Of a stretch of 64,000 nucleotides of DNA, positions 36,982 through 45,482 are shown in pieces. The DNA lies in the NCBI RefSeq assembly GCF_001645385.1, contig NZ_LVHI01000012.1, positions 796,169 through 860,168 of the forward strand, read 5' to 3'. The notes beneath the pieces were generated by a model that saw only the letters and a program-made list of their open reading frames with translations, was not told the DNA's origin and searched no databases. The first letter of the stretch is position 1; each line of letters begins with the position of its first letter. The stretch comes from Rhodococcoides kyotonense. Lineage in GTDB: Bacteria > Actinomycetota > Actinomycetes > Mycobacteriales > Mycobacteriaceae. A program made the position numbers and the translations under genes.

Positions 36982-38243
36982 GCGAACACCTCCCGTACGT
37001 AGCGGCCGGAGACCGCCCAGAACCACAGTGAGAACGCCACCATGGCGGCAGCCCAGACGGTGATCAGCGTCATCCCCGTGCCCGTCGTGATGCCGATGCC
37101 GTAACCCAGTACGACGACGGCCGCCAGTGGCACGAGGTAGCGCAGCTCGAAGTCGGGCCTGCCTGCGCCGGTCAGGATGTTCACCGGCGCGATGGTGGCG
37201 CAGTTCGCGCCGTGTGCAAGCGCGACGAGCAGCACGACGGTCACCGACGGCGTCAGATCGAGCGCGACACGCTGGGCCACGAACGCCACGACGCCTGCCC
37301 CGATCATCAGCGGAACCATCACGAGCAGAACGAGTTTCCGGACTCGGACAAGCAAAGCTGCGCCCTGCTCCGACGTGGTCAAGCGGGACGAATCGGCGAC
37401 AAGTCCGGCAGCAAGCGCGATCAGCACGATCTTCGGAATCATGACGAACCGCGTCACGATGTCGTAGCGGGCGAGCAGTTCCGCGTCTCCGACGAGACCG
37501 AGTGCCCACCTGTCGAGTTGGGTGATCAACAGTCCGAGCATCGCGACGACGACGCGAGTCTTCATGAACAGTACGATCGTCTGCCGCACCGACGCCGACG
37601 TATCGGCCGTCAGGGCAGCATCGTTGCGGCGCCTGCCACCTTCGAGCGCGAATCCGAGAACCGCCTGCACGCCGCCTGCCACGACGGTTCCGATGCCGAG
37701 CGAGACGATGCCCGCCCCGGACTCCAGCGCCGCGAGAGTCGCGACCAGTTGCACGGATCCACCGAAGAACAGCACCGCGGTTCGACGATAGAAATGGCTG
37801 CGCCCCAACGCCGCAGCGCCGTAGACGACGCCGATGCTGCGCAGCACCCCGCCGAGAGAGACGAGCGCGATCAACGTGTAGGCCGACCCGCGATCGGCGG
37901 TCAGGCCGGCCGCAGTCGAATACGCGGGCCAGATCCCGATGGCCAACGCTCCCAACACGATCGGAGGCAGAGCCGACAGCCCGCACAACGTCGTCGATGT
38001 GCGAAAGTCGAGGTGGCCACCGCCCGCGAGTTTCGTCGCGAGTGTCGGTGTGCCGAAGTCGAACACGATGAAGATCGTCGACAACGTCGCCGCGAGAGCC
38101 CACACGGCGTAGTCGTCGACACTCAGATAGGCGGATCCGAGGATCGGCACGAACGCCACGAAGGCGCTCGCCGCGATGGCAGGCAACCCGCCCTTGAGCA
38201 ACCGAACCGCAAGACTGCGCACACCCGCTTCGGTCGAGGTCAC
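36978..38243 (-). CDS. Polysaccharide flippase, MATE/MVF-like (Wzx)
   Basis: 421 residues from GTG 38243, which overlaps the upstream stop as GTGA; an extra 20 codons are open beyond it. About 12-14 hydrophobic segments with the Wzx-like opening SLAVRLLKGGLPAIAASAF and VDDYAVWALAATLSTIFIVFDFG. QLDRWALGLVGDAELLARYD is typical of this transporter group. It should move the undecaprenyl-linked repeat across the membrane to the polymerase. Central position in the operon. Confidence 0.85.
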   Translation of the reverse strand: MTSTEAGVRSLAVRLLKGGLPAIAASAFVAFVPILGSAYLSVDDYAVWALAATLSTIFIVFDFGTPTLATKLAGGGHLDFRTSTTLCGLSALPPIVLGALAIGIWPAYSTAAGLTADRGSAYTLIALVSLGGVLRSIGVVYGAAALGRSHFYRRTAVLFFGGSVQLVATLAALESGAGIVSLGIGTVVAGGVQAVLGFALEGGRRRNDAALTADTSASVRQTIVLFMKTRVVVAMLGLLITQLDRWALGLVGDAELLARYDIVTRFVMIPKIVLIALAAGLVADSSRLTTSEQGAALLVRVRKLVLLVMVPLMIGAGVVAFVAQRVALDLTPSVTVVLLVALAHGANCATIAPVNILTGAGRPDFELRYLVPLAAVVVLGYGIGITTGTGMTLITVWAAAMVAFSLWFWAVSGRYVREVFA

Positions 38244-39232
38244 TGCCGCCGGCCCAGCACTCGTCGGCAGCGTTCGACCGACTCGGTCATCGTGGCGCGG
38301 CATTCCTCCAACAGGTCGGCGTCGATCGTCGGAAACCGCTCGGCGGCATCACCTTCCCACCGGCCGACCCACGGCATGCCGACGGCGTCGAACACCGGCC
38401 CGACCGTGTCGGACGACGATTCGACCCACCCGAACGGCACGGCGCCTTCCGTTGCGCCTGCGACGAGGGCGTGGACCCGGTCGCTGACGACGAGCGCACT
38501 GCGCGCGTAGACGTCGCGCACCGTCTGTTCCTGGTCGGCGTGATTCTCGACGAACCAGGCACGGTACTGCCCGCCGAGCGCCCGCGACAGATGCTGCGAC
38601 GTCAGATAGTCGGCCGAGGAGTGCACGAGCACCGCAGGTTCCAGCCCGAGTGCCGACGTCGTCGCGGCGAACCACTCCATCCAGGTATCCGACGGCCTCG
38701 GGCGATCACCGCGCAGCACCACTGCCGCGAACGGCCGGTCGGTCTCCCATCGGTCGACGGGCGTGCCGAGCCGAAAAGCCCAGTCGGGCAGCGGACGGGG
38801 ATGCCGCCTGCGACAGAGAGCGGCCACGAGACGATACGGCAGCAGCACCAACGGATTCGCCGACGACGCGTCGACGCCACGGCCGCGCCAGATCCCGCGC
38901 CCGCCGCGCGGGAACGCGACGATCATCAGTGCCGCCAGCATCCACATGTGCATCGAGTGGCGCGCGCCGACCTCGACGCGTCCGGTGTCGACGGCGATGC
39001 GCGTCGGCCCGCGCAGTGCACTGACGAATGCCCGCCCGAGCCACACCCGAAAGCTGCCCGTCCGAACGTCGTTCGCGTCCAGACCGAGTCCGGCGACGTA
39101 GTCGGGCGACGACGTGCCCGTCCACACGACGAGGTGCCCGCGCTCACGCAGGTAGTCGAGGTAGCCGCGCCGCGCGATGGACGACGCGATGTTCCCGGTG
39201 CGTCCCGGCGCGCACACGTACACGGTGCTCAC
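38240..39232 (-). CDS. Polysaccharide pyruvyltransferase-like protein, divergent
   Basis: 330 residues from GTG 39232, GTGA overlap. The N-terminal APGRTGNIASSIARRGYLDYL resembles a nucleotide-type GxGN loop, and VVSDRVHALVAGATEGAVPFGW matches the S-x-R-x-H-A segment of pyruvyltransferase-fold proteins. The glycine-rich GGG strand of that family is not seen, and a hydrophobic stretch (MLAALMIVAF) lies in the middle. The adjacent gene encodes a canonical member, so this may be a second, differently specific transferase. Donor is unknown. Confidence 0.7.
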   Translation of the reverse strand: MSTVYVCAPGRTGNIASSIARRGYLDYLRERGHLVVWTGTSSPDYVAGLGLDANDVRTGSFRVWLGRAFVSALRGPTRIAVDTGRVEVGARHSMHMWMLAALMIVAFPRGGRGIWRGRGVDASSANPLVLLPYRLVAALCRRRHPRPLPDWAFRLGTPVDRWETDRPFAAVVLRGDRPRPSDTWMEWFAATTSALGLEPAVLVHSSADYLTSQHLSRALGGQYRAWFVENHADQEQTVRDVYARSALVVSDRVHALVAGATEGAVPFGWVESSSDTVGPVFDAVGMPWVGRWEGDAAERFPTIDADLLEECRATMTESVERCRRVLGRRQ

Positions 39233-40290
39233 GGGGTGGCCTCGACGTGGGGAACGAGACTGCGCAGGTTCTGCACCAACTCGTCCCGTGCGGGTACCGC
39301 GCGGCGCACCCCTTCGTCCACATCCGCGACGTAGCGCCGACGCTCCGACTCGTCGTCCAGTAGGGCACGCACCTGCTGCAGCACACGTGCGGGCTCGAAC
39401 TTGTTGACGTTGTGTACGTACCGGTCGAGACCGAGATCGGCGAACGCACCGAAACCCTTGCGCTCGTACGCAAGATGAATCACGTAGTGCCCGGCCTTCA
39501 GCGCCATCAACGCGGCGTGCAAACGCACCGCGACGACGACTCGCGGCGTCTGCGGGGCCAGAAAGTCACCGCGCGGCAGGATCTTTCGCGCACCGACCGA
39601 GGCCATGGCGTCGACGTCGTCGTTGCCCGCGGTCGCGCTCTGGACGTACCCGTCGAACGTTCCCACCTGGTGTGCGAGATTCACCACCAGCGGGCCGACC
39701 TTCCCGCGTACGGCCCGCACCGTCAGGACGGGCACGGGATCCACATCGAGCCCCCTGCGCTCGATGTGGCCCGCGCCGAGAATGGCCAGATCGCTGAGCC
39801 GTCGCACACCGGCGTCGGCGAACTGCGCCAGACTGCGATCGTCGCGCACGTAGAACGCGTCGATCCTCCGCATGCGGCCCGCCAACAGCCTGGTCACCGC
39901 GGCGTTCGCCGGGCCGACGCTCTGGGGAAGGTACACCGTCGGTGTGGAGGTTCGGCTCGCGGCCCACAGCTGCGGACCGTGCACCAGTGCGGTTTTCAGC
40001 GTTTCGACGGCGTAGCCGGCGCGCAGGTAGCCGCCGCCCACCGCGACGACGAGGTCCGCGTCGTCGAGCTCGCGGAGCAGTCGTCGATACGGCCCGGCGT
40101 AACCGGTGAGCGACGGACTCGAATCGACCACGCGTGCAGCGATTCCCGTGAAGGTCTCGGGATGCGACGCGGCGATCGTGACGTCGACGCCGTCGCCGAA
40201 CGCGGCACGCACCAACGCGAGCGTCTCGTCGACGAGCAGTCCGTCACCAGCGTTCTCGGCGCTGTATCCGTGCAGCACGACGACCTTCAT
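39229..40290 (-). CDS. Polysaccharide pyruvyltransferase family protein
   Basis: 353 residues from ATG 40290. Family motifs: LHGYSAENAGDGLLVDETL at the N-terminus, LVVAVGGGYLRAGY, YLPQSVGP and RVVVAVRLHAALMALKAGHYVIHLAYERKGFG, where the R-x-H pair matches the conserved basic site. It would ketalise a sugar of the repeat with pyruvate from PEP, giving an acidic polysaccharide. Both neighbours overlap by 4 bp. Confidence 0.88.
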   Translation of the reverse strand: MKVVVLHGYSAENAGDGLLVDETLALVRAAFGDGVDVTIAASHPETFTGIAARVVDSSPSLTGYAGPYRRLLRELDDADLVVAVGGGYLRAGYAVETLKTALVHGPQLWAASRTSTPTVYLPQSVGPANAAVTRLLAGRMRRIDAFYVRDDRSLAQFADAGVRRLSDLAILGAGHIERRGLDVDPVPVLTVRAVRGKVGPLVVNLAHQVGTFDGYVQSATAGNDDVDAMASVGARKILPRGDFLAPQTPRVVVAVRLHAALMALKAGHYVIHLAYERKGFGAFADLGLDRYVHNVNKFEPARVLQQVRALLDDESERRRYVADVDEGVRRAVPARDELVQNLRSLVPHVEATP

Positions 40291-41312
40291 GATGCCGCCG
40301 CCTTCTCGTACACCCGAAGGTGGGCGTCCACGCTCACATCCCACGTGAACGACGACGCCCACAGACGTCCGCGAGCGGGCACACCGGCGCGCCACTCCGA
40401 ATCCTCGACCGCGCGGACGACCCCGTCTGCGATCGCGTCGGCGTCGATGTTTTCGAGGACCCCTGCCGGACCGGCGATGTCACGCAACGCGCCCCGGTTC
40501 GACGCGAGAACCGGCGCCCCCGCGGCCATCGCCTCGAGCACCGGGAAGCCGAATCCTTCGTAGAGACTCGGGAACACGAACAGCGACGTCCGCTGCATCA
40601 GCGCACGACGGTCGTCGTCCGAGACGAATCCGAGGTGAATCACGTCGGGGCTCTTCGCGATTGCGTCCATGGACGCCTCGAAGTTCCATGCCGGCTTTCC
40701 GGCAATCACGAGCGGCAACCCGAGCGCCCGCACGTCGGGACGGCTCATCGCCTCGACGAGTGCGACGAGGTTCTTGCGCGGTTCGATGTTGCCGACGTAC
40801 AGCAGATACTCGTCGGGAATTCGCCCACGCACGTCGTCGGACAACGACACCGGTTCGGCGAACGCGTCGGCGTCGATTCCGTGCGGCACCACGTGGATGG
40901 TCGCGAGGTCGACACCGAACACCTCGGCGATGTCCTCGGCACTCGACGCCGACACCGTGACGACGGCGTCGGTACTCGCCACCGCACGTGCGACGCGTGT
41001 GCGCCAGATCGTCTCCTGGGCACCGCTGCGGACCCCGTCGATCCACCGGCTGGCGATGCCGTGCACCGTAACGACGGACGGCGTTCTCGTCCGCAGCAGA
41101 GGGCCCGTGTCGGCGACGTAGTGCAGCACCGCGTCTGTGCGCCTGAGGCCCTGCACGGTTTCGGAGAGCATGGTCATCGGTGCCGAACCGTGGAAGCGCA
41201 TCGACTCGACGGCCGTACCCCTCGCGCGTAGGCCGTGCGCCAACGCCCGTGCGTAGGTCGTGTTGCCTCCCACGTGCCGCTCCAGGATGCGTCCCGGCAT
41301 CAGCACTCTCAC
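40287..41312 (-). CDS. Glycosyltransferase family 4
   Basis: 341 residues from GTG 41312 (GTGA with the upstream stop). VRVLMPGRILERHVGGNTTY is the acceptor-domain glycine loop, YVGNIEPRKNLVALVEAM the donor-domain start, and LYEGFGFPVLEAMAAGAPVLAS carries both EX7E glutamates. It is close to mannosyl/rhamnosyltransferases of the WbaZ/MtfB type in motif wording. It adds a sugar to the lipid-linked repeat at the membrane. The frame is open beyond the chosen start but would invade the next gene. Confidence 0.9.
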   Translation of the reverse strand: MRVLMPGRILERHVGGNTTYARALAHGLRARGTAVESMRFHGSAPMTMLSETVQGLRRTDAVLHYVADTGPLLRTRTPSVVTVHGIASRWIDGVRSGAQETIWRTRVARAVASTDAVVTVSASSAEDIAEVFGVDLATIHVVPHGIDADAFAEPVSLSDDVRGRIPDEYLLYVGNIEPRKNLVALVEAMSRPDVRALGLPLVIAGKPAWNFEASMDAIAKSPDVIHLGFVSDDDRRALMQRTSLFVFPSLYEGFGFPVLEAMAAGAPVLASNRGALRDIAGPAGVLENIDADAIADGVVRAVEDSEWRAGVPARGRLWASSFTWDVSVDAHLRVYEKAAAS

Positions 41313-42364
41313 CCTGCCCTCCGATACAGAGCGTCGAGGGCGAGTGACTGGACTGCGGGCGAATGAACGGCCACCGATTCCCTCGTCTCCCTCTGCGCGC
41401 GGTGCCGGTAGGCCCGATCGGAGAAGAATCGGTCGACGGCGTCGGCAGCGGCACGAGGGCAGTTCCGCGTCAGCGGAAATCCGAGTCCTTCGAGGGCATC
41501 GATGCCGCGCGCCAGAATCGGTGTCCCGACGGCCGCGGCCTCGAGCAGAGTGATCGGCGCACCCTCCCACTCGGCGGAATGCAGGTACAGATCGGCGGCC
41601 GCGATGTGCTTCTTGACCAGGTCCGATGGCACCCACCCGGTGATGACGACGCCTGCCTGTTCGAGCACCTCACGCATATCGACGTCGCCGTCGCCGACCC
41701 ACGTCCAGCGCACGTTGCTGTGCGACGCACGGGCTACTTCGGCGAAGAACAGCGGATCCTTCTGCGCCGAGATCCGCCCTGCCATGACGACCTCGGGCCT
41801 GCCGTCGGGACCGTGGTCCGACGGCGGCACGAGTGCGGCGTCGGGTACGACGTTGGGCAGGTAGGTGACCTCGGTGGACGGGCCTGCCATGCGTGCTGCG
41901 GACGCGGCCTCGAACGGGCTGATCGCTGCGATCGTCTGCGCTCGTTTGCTCAACACCGTCTCGATCGCGCGGTAGGCCGACCGTGCGGCGCCGGAGCTGT
42001 CACGACGCAGAAATGCGTACGCGTGCGGGGTGTAGACGATCTTGATGTCCGGCCCGAAATCGAACAGACGCAACAATCCGGCGAAACTGGAATGCAGATG
42101 AATTGCATTCGGTTTCGTGCGGAGGATATGCGCTCGTGCCGCCCGGATGAAACCGGTCAAAGACCCGTTGTAACTGATCGTTTCGGCACCGCACGGCTCT
42201 GCGATGTCGTGTTCGGACCGCGTTCGCACCAGAACCTGGTGAACGAGCGACGGAGAATTCTCGATGTAGCGAGAAATGGCGGATTGAACCCCGCCTCCGT
42301 ATGCCTCCGAAATATGAAGGACGTCTGCTCGGCACACATGTGTGTCCGTAATTCGTTGTGTCAC
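41309..42364 (-). CDS. Glycosyltransferase family 4, first gene of polysaccharide operon
   Basis: 351 residues from GTG 42364, chosen because GGGGAG (42370-42375 on the other strand) lies 5 nt upstream; the frame is open to 42403. VLHISEAYGGGVQSAISRY is the glycine-rich loop, VVMAGRISAQKDPLFFAEVA the donor domain and AEWEGAPITLLEAAAVGTPIL the EX7E site. It resembles the WbpH/Cap-type transferases that add an early sugar. First gene of the eight-gene minus-strand unit ending at 34182. Confidence 0.89.
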   Translation of the reverse strand: MTQRITDTHVCRADVLHISEAYGGGVQSAISRYIENSPSLVHQVLVRTRSEHDIAEPCGAETISYNGSLTGFIRAARAHILRTKPNAIHLHSSFAGLLRLFDFGPDIKIVYTPHAYAFLRRDSSGAARSAYRAIETVLSKRAQTIAAISPFEAASAARMAGPSTEVTYLPNVVPDAALVPPSDHGPDGRPEVVMAGRISAQKDPLFFAEVARASHSNVRWTWVGDGDVDMREVLEQAGVVITGWVPSDLVKKHIAAADLYLHSAEWEGAPITLLEAAAVGTPILARGIDALEGLGFPLTRNCPRAAADAVDRFFSDRAYRHRAQRETRESVAVHSPAVQSLALDALYRRAG

Positions 42365-42749
42365 TGCAACTCCCCGACGAAGTGCGCCTTGTGTTACCTG
42401 CATGCACAGATGAGCGAGCTGCCCACACCGCGCTGATACGGCCGGACGACTCGACCTCTGATTCGAACGACTCGACGCGGCATTTCGGTGCCGACTCTGT
42501 CATCCAAGGGAATGACACACTGTCGTTCGATCGTTGTCAAACCGAGATGGAATTCGGGCCGCGTCGGTGTCGACAATCATCGAGAAATCGATTTATTTCA
42601 TCGATTGAATGCTTTTCCGTGAACGCCGAGGTACCGATTCGACGAATTCGGCATCACACGACCGATCCGACGCGGCATTCCGCGGGCCGTCAGGCTTGAA
42701 ATGATCCGTAAACCGTTCGAATCCCCGTAAAACGCGTACGTTGCTCGCG
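42365..42749. promoter_or_regulatory. 385-bp leader region of the polysaccharide operon
   Basis: No gene is apparent. An inverted repeat, AATCGAT at 42586-42592 and ATCGATT at 42600-42606 with a 7-nt AT-rich centre, may be an operator. Two copies of CCGTAAA lie at 42706-42712 and 42725-42731, just past the stop of the membrane-protein gene. The right edge follows the stop at 42750. Confidence 0.4.
42512..42540 (-). promoter_or_regulatory. Candidate promoter of the polysaccharide operon
   Basis: On the minus strand a perfect TTGACA (42535-42540) is followed after 17 nt by TGTCAT (42512-42517), a 4/6 match to the -10 consensus. Transcription would start near 42505 and give a leader of about 140 nt before GTG 42364. 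Confidence 0.4.
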
Positions 42750-43637
42750 TCAGATCAGTTCCCGATGCCCGAACGGGCGGCAGACGGTGTTCCACAGCTC
42801 CGCGGTCTGGAAAGCCCAGAACGCGGCGAATTCCAGTATCAGCGCTGCTTCGGCGACGAGCACGAACAACGTCCACTCCACCGTCGCCGACAACACGAGA
42901 ACGGCGATCAACGTGGCCAGCATGACGATTCCGACGATCCGATACGCGAGGACGTACCGATCCGATTCGGAAAGAACGGCATTCGCCCAGATCGCAAGAA
43001 TGACGAACGCGAACATCGCCACCGCAGCCAGGCTGTGGCCGTGCCGCTCGAACCAGTGCGGGGTGAACACGAACGTGTACGCCAACACCGCCGTGACGGC
43101 CCCTCCGACGATCCGCGCGAGCGTGCCGACCGGCGTCCACGACGCCCCGAACGAGCCGGACGCGAACGACACCGACGCCACGAGAACGAGGAGAGCACCG
43201 ACGACGACGCTCGATACGTTGTTGCCGATCGCATGACCTGCGTTGTAGTCGAGCGGCAAACCCGGCCCACCGCACAGGCCTCGCATCCGGCCGCCGCCGT
43301 CGGGACCGAGGTTGGTCGGCCAACCAGTCGGAACGGTGGCGACGACGAACGCCCACAAGCCGGCGAAGTCGTACAGGACGTCTTCGGTATCCGAACTGCC
43401 CTTGTAGACGAGCAGCAACGTGCCGAGGGCACACAGCACAGCGATGAAGACGATGTGCACGTCGGTGAAAAAGTAGGCGCTGATGGATGATTGGAGACAC
43501 CATCCGGCGGACGCGACCTGGATGAAGACCGAGACGAAGAGCATCAGCACCAGAATCACGACGCCGATCCGGAGGCTGCGATACGTACCGAGAACGGCGG
43601 CGACCGGGAAGCCGTCGCCATCCCCGTTTCCAGTCAC
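42750..43637 (-). CDS. Polytopic membrane protein, unknown
   Basis: 295 residues from GTG 43637, supported by GGGAG 6 nt upstream; ATG 43673 is the alternative. About seven hydrophobic segments. A loop between TM3 and TM4 carries NLGPDGGGRMRGLCGGPGL and a His (AGHAIGNN). No family recognised. It is separated from the polysaccharide operon by 385 bp and diverges from the lipoprotein gene, so its link to polysaccharide export is only positional. Confidence 0.75.
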   Translation of the reverse strand: MTGNGDGDGFPVAAVLGTYRSLRIGVVILVLMLFVSVFIQVASAGWCLQSSISAYFFTDVHIVFIAVLCALGTLLLVYKGSSDTEDVLYDFAGLWAFVVATVPTGWPTNLGPDGGGRMRGLCGGPGLPLDYNAGHAIGNNVSSVVVGALLVLVASVSFASGSFGASWTPVGTLARIVGGAVTAVLAYTFVFTPHWFERHGHSLAAVAMFAFVILAIWANAVLSESDRYVLAYRIVGIVMLATLIAVLVLSATVEWTLFVLVAEAALILEFAAFWAFQTAELWNTVCRPFGHRELI

Positions 43638-43832
43638 GCAGGCTCCCATGTCGACAGGTACCGAACACTTCATTGAACATCGGACCGGCGACGTGCGGGT
43701 CGAAATGGATCGAGTTCGACGCGCCGCCCGCAGCAGCGAACCGATGGTTTTGTAATGAACTAAGGTCACGATCAGATGAACTACTCGACCATCGACGACG
43801 ACACACGGCACCTCGGGTGCTCCGGAGGACTC

Positions 43833-44423
43833 ATGCCGTATCGAACCGGACGCGTACCGCTCGCGCGTCGCCGGCTCCGGTCGTCGGCCATGATTCTGCT
43901 GGCAGGCGCGTCGCTGTACGGCATCACGGCGTGTACGGCCGGCGCACGTGACGTCGCCGAACCGACGCCGGTCGTGGAGACCACATCACCCACGACGGTC
44001 GCGTCGTCCACGCCGACCCCTGCGCCGACGACGCCGTCGACGCCTCCCCCGCTGATCCCGCCCAGCGTCGTCGCGACGGCAGAGCCAATTCCGTCCGTCG
44101 ACTACGACGTTCCGGCGCTCCCGCCTTTTGCGACGACGGAGTACGTTCCTGCACCGCCCGTCGACAACGGCATCACGACGCCGTCCCCTGCACCGCCCGA
44201 ACCGTCGATGCCCCCGCCGAATCCCGTCGATTCGCGCGGGTTTCCGCTCGGCACCACGTGCGGTGCGGTGTCGTGCACGTCGCCGGACGGAGTCACGTTC
44301 GTCAACCCCGATGCCGTGCCGAATTTCGGGACCCAGCCGTTCGATCAGCTGTGTGAGCAGACCGTCTGCTCGCCAAGTTTCCCGCTGACCCCCGGGCTGC
44401 CGTCCACCGGAAGCGCCGGCTAG
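43833..44423 (+). CDS. Pro/Thr-rich lipoprotein
   Basis: 196 residues from ATG 43833 with GGAGG 5 nt upstream. A basic N-terminus and hydrophobic segment end in ITAC (Cys34), a lipobox. The next 110 residues are Pro/Thr/Ser-rich (for example STPTPAPTTPSTPPP), a wall-spanning type of linker, and the C-terminus has four cysteines in a short domain (TTCGAVSCTSPDG, LCEQTVCSPS) likely to form two disulfides. No enzyme family seen. Confidence 0.75.
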   Translation: MPYRTGRVPLARRRLRSSAMILLAGASLYGITACTAGARDVAEPTPVVETTSPTTVASSTPTPAPTTPSTPPPLIPPSVVATAEPIPSVDYDVPALPPFATTEYVPAPPVDNGITTPSPAPPEPSMPPPNPVDSRGFPLGTTCGAVSCTSPDGVTFVNPDAVPNFGTQPFDQLCEQTVCSPSFPLTPGLPSTGSAG

Positions 44424-44457
44424 CCGTCGGCACCGCTTGAGTGGTTCATCCATACGA

Positions 44458-44492
44458 ACAGATGGCTTGAACGGTTCATTCAAGCCATCTGT
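44458..44492. terminator. Bidirectional hairpin terminator
   Basis: A perfect 14-bp inverted repeat, ACAGATGGCTTGAA and TTCAAGCCATCTGT, encloses a 7-nt loop (CGGTTCA). It lies between two convergent genes, 34 bp after the lipoprotein stop and 21 bp before the substrate-binding protein stop, so it can serve both. No long T tract follows. Confidence 0.6.
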
Positions 44493-44513
44493 CCGCGCCC
44501 ACCCTCGGCTGAA

Positions 44514-45482
44514 TCAGTTCACGAGGCCTTCGCTCCGCAGCCAGTCGTAGGCGACGTCTGCGGGATCTTCACCGTCGATGTCGACGCGCCCGTTGAGTTC
44601 CTGCATCAGGTCGTCGTTCAGGCGCTCGGAGACGACGGCCATCAGGTCGGCGATCTCGGGATGCTGTTCGAGTACCGCACCCCGCACGACGGCCGTTCCG
44701 CTGTAGGGCAGGAAGAACTTTCGGTCGTCGTCGAGCACAGTGAGGTTCAGATTCTTCACACGCCCGTCGGTCGTGTAGACCATGCCGAAGTTGCACGGTG
44801 CGCTCTGCGCGGTCGAGGTGTAGACGACGCCTGCATCCATGCGCGTCACCTGGTCCGACGGCACCCCGTCGGGCGCGTTGAGCGGTATCCCGTACGTCTC
44901 CAGCATCGGCACGAATCCGTCTGCGCGGCTGAAGAATTCGTCGTCGACGCAGAACGTCCGGTCTCCGATCGGGAGCTGTGCGACGTCGGACAGCGACGTG
45001 ACACCGAGCCTTTCGGCGGTACCGGCCGACGCGGCGAACGCATACGTGTCGTTGAAGTTGGCGGGCGGCAGCCATTCGAGGTCGTAGTCCTGCTTCTCGA
45101 TGTCGTGGACGCGCTGCCACAGCTCGTCGGGGTCGGTGATCGTCTCGGTTTCGCCGTGGTAGTTAACCCAGCCCGTTCCGGTGTACTCCCAGAGGATGTC
45201 CGCGTCACCGTTCAACTGCGCCTGGCGCGACGACGCGGACCCCGGCGCTCCGGTGAGGTCGGTGACGTTCGCACCCGCCGCGGCCAGGTAGGTCGCGGTG
45301 ATCTTGCCGAGAAGCACGCCCTCGGTGAAGCTCTTGGACGTCACCACCAACGATGCGCCGTCGAGCGGGGCCGCGTCGTCGGTGAGCGTCGTGCTCTCGA
45401 ACGTGCCGGACGAGCTCACGAGCCCACATCCCGACGCGAGTGCCGCGATCAATGCGGCTCCGAGTGCTGCTCTGCCTCTCAT
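44514..45482 (-). CDS. proX: Osmoprotectant ABC substrate-binding lipoprotein
   Basis: 322 residues from ATG 45482. The lipobox is ALASGC (Cys19). The OpuAC-type domain opens with LVVTSKSFTEGVLLGKITATY and has WEYTGTGWVNY, FNDTYAFAASAGTAE and NFGMVYTTDGRV, the wording of glycine-betaine/choline/carnitine binders of the OpuC/ProX class. It delivers compatible solutes to the permeases. Last gene of a four-gene operon with 4-bp overlaps throughout; the gene symbol follows mycobacterial usage. Confidence 0.88.
   Translation of the reverse strand: MRGRAALGAALIAALASGCGLVSSSGTFESTTLTDDAAPLDGASLVVTSKSFTEGVLLGKITATYLAAAGANVTDLTGAPGSASSRQAQLNGDADILWEYTGTGWVNYHGETETITDPDELWQRVHDIEKQDYDLEWLPPANFNDTYAFAASAGTAERLGVTSLSDVAQLPIGDRTFCVDDEFFSRADGFVPMLETYGIPLNAPDGVPSDQVTRMDAGVVYTSTAQSAPCNFGMVYTTDGRVKNLNLTVLDDDRKFFLPYSGTAVVRGAVLEQHPEIADLMAVVSERLNDDLMQELNGRVDIDGEDPADVAYDWLRSEGLVN

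Noticed and set aside
42598-43806. 402-codon frame over the membrane protein gene
   Set aside because: Shadow frame on the same strand, Arg-rich with no hydrophobic pattern, while the 42750-43637 frame has clear membrane segments.
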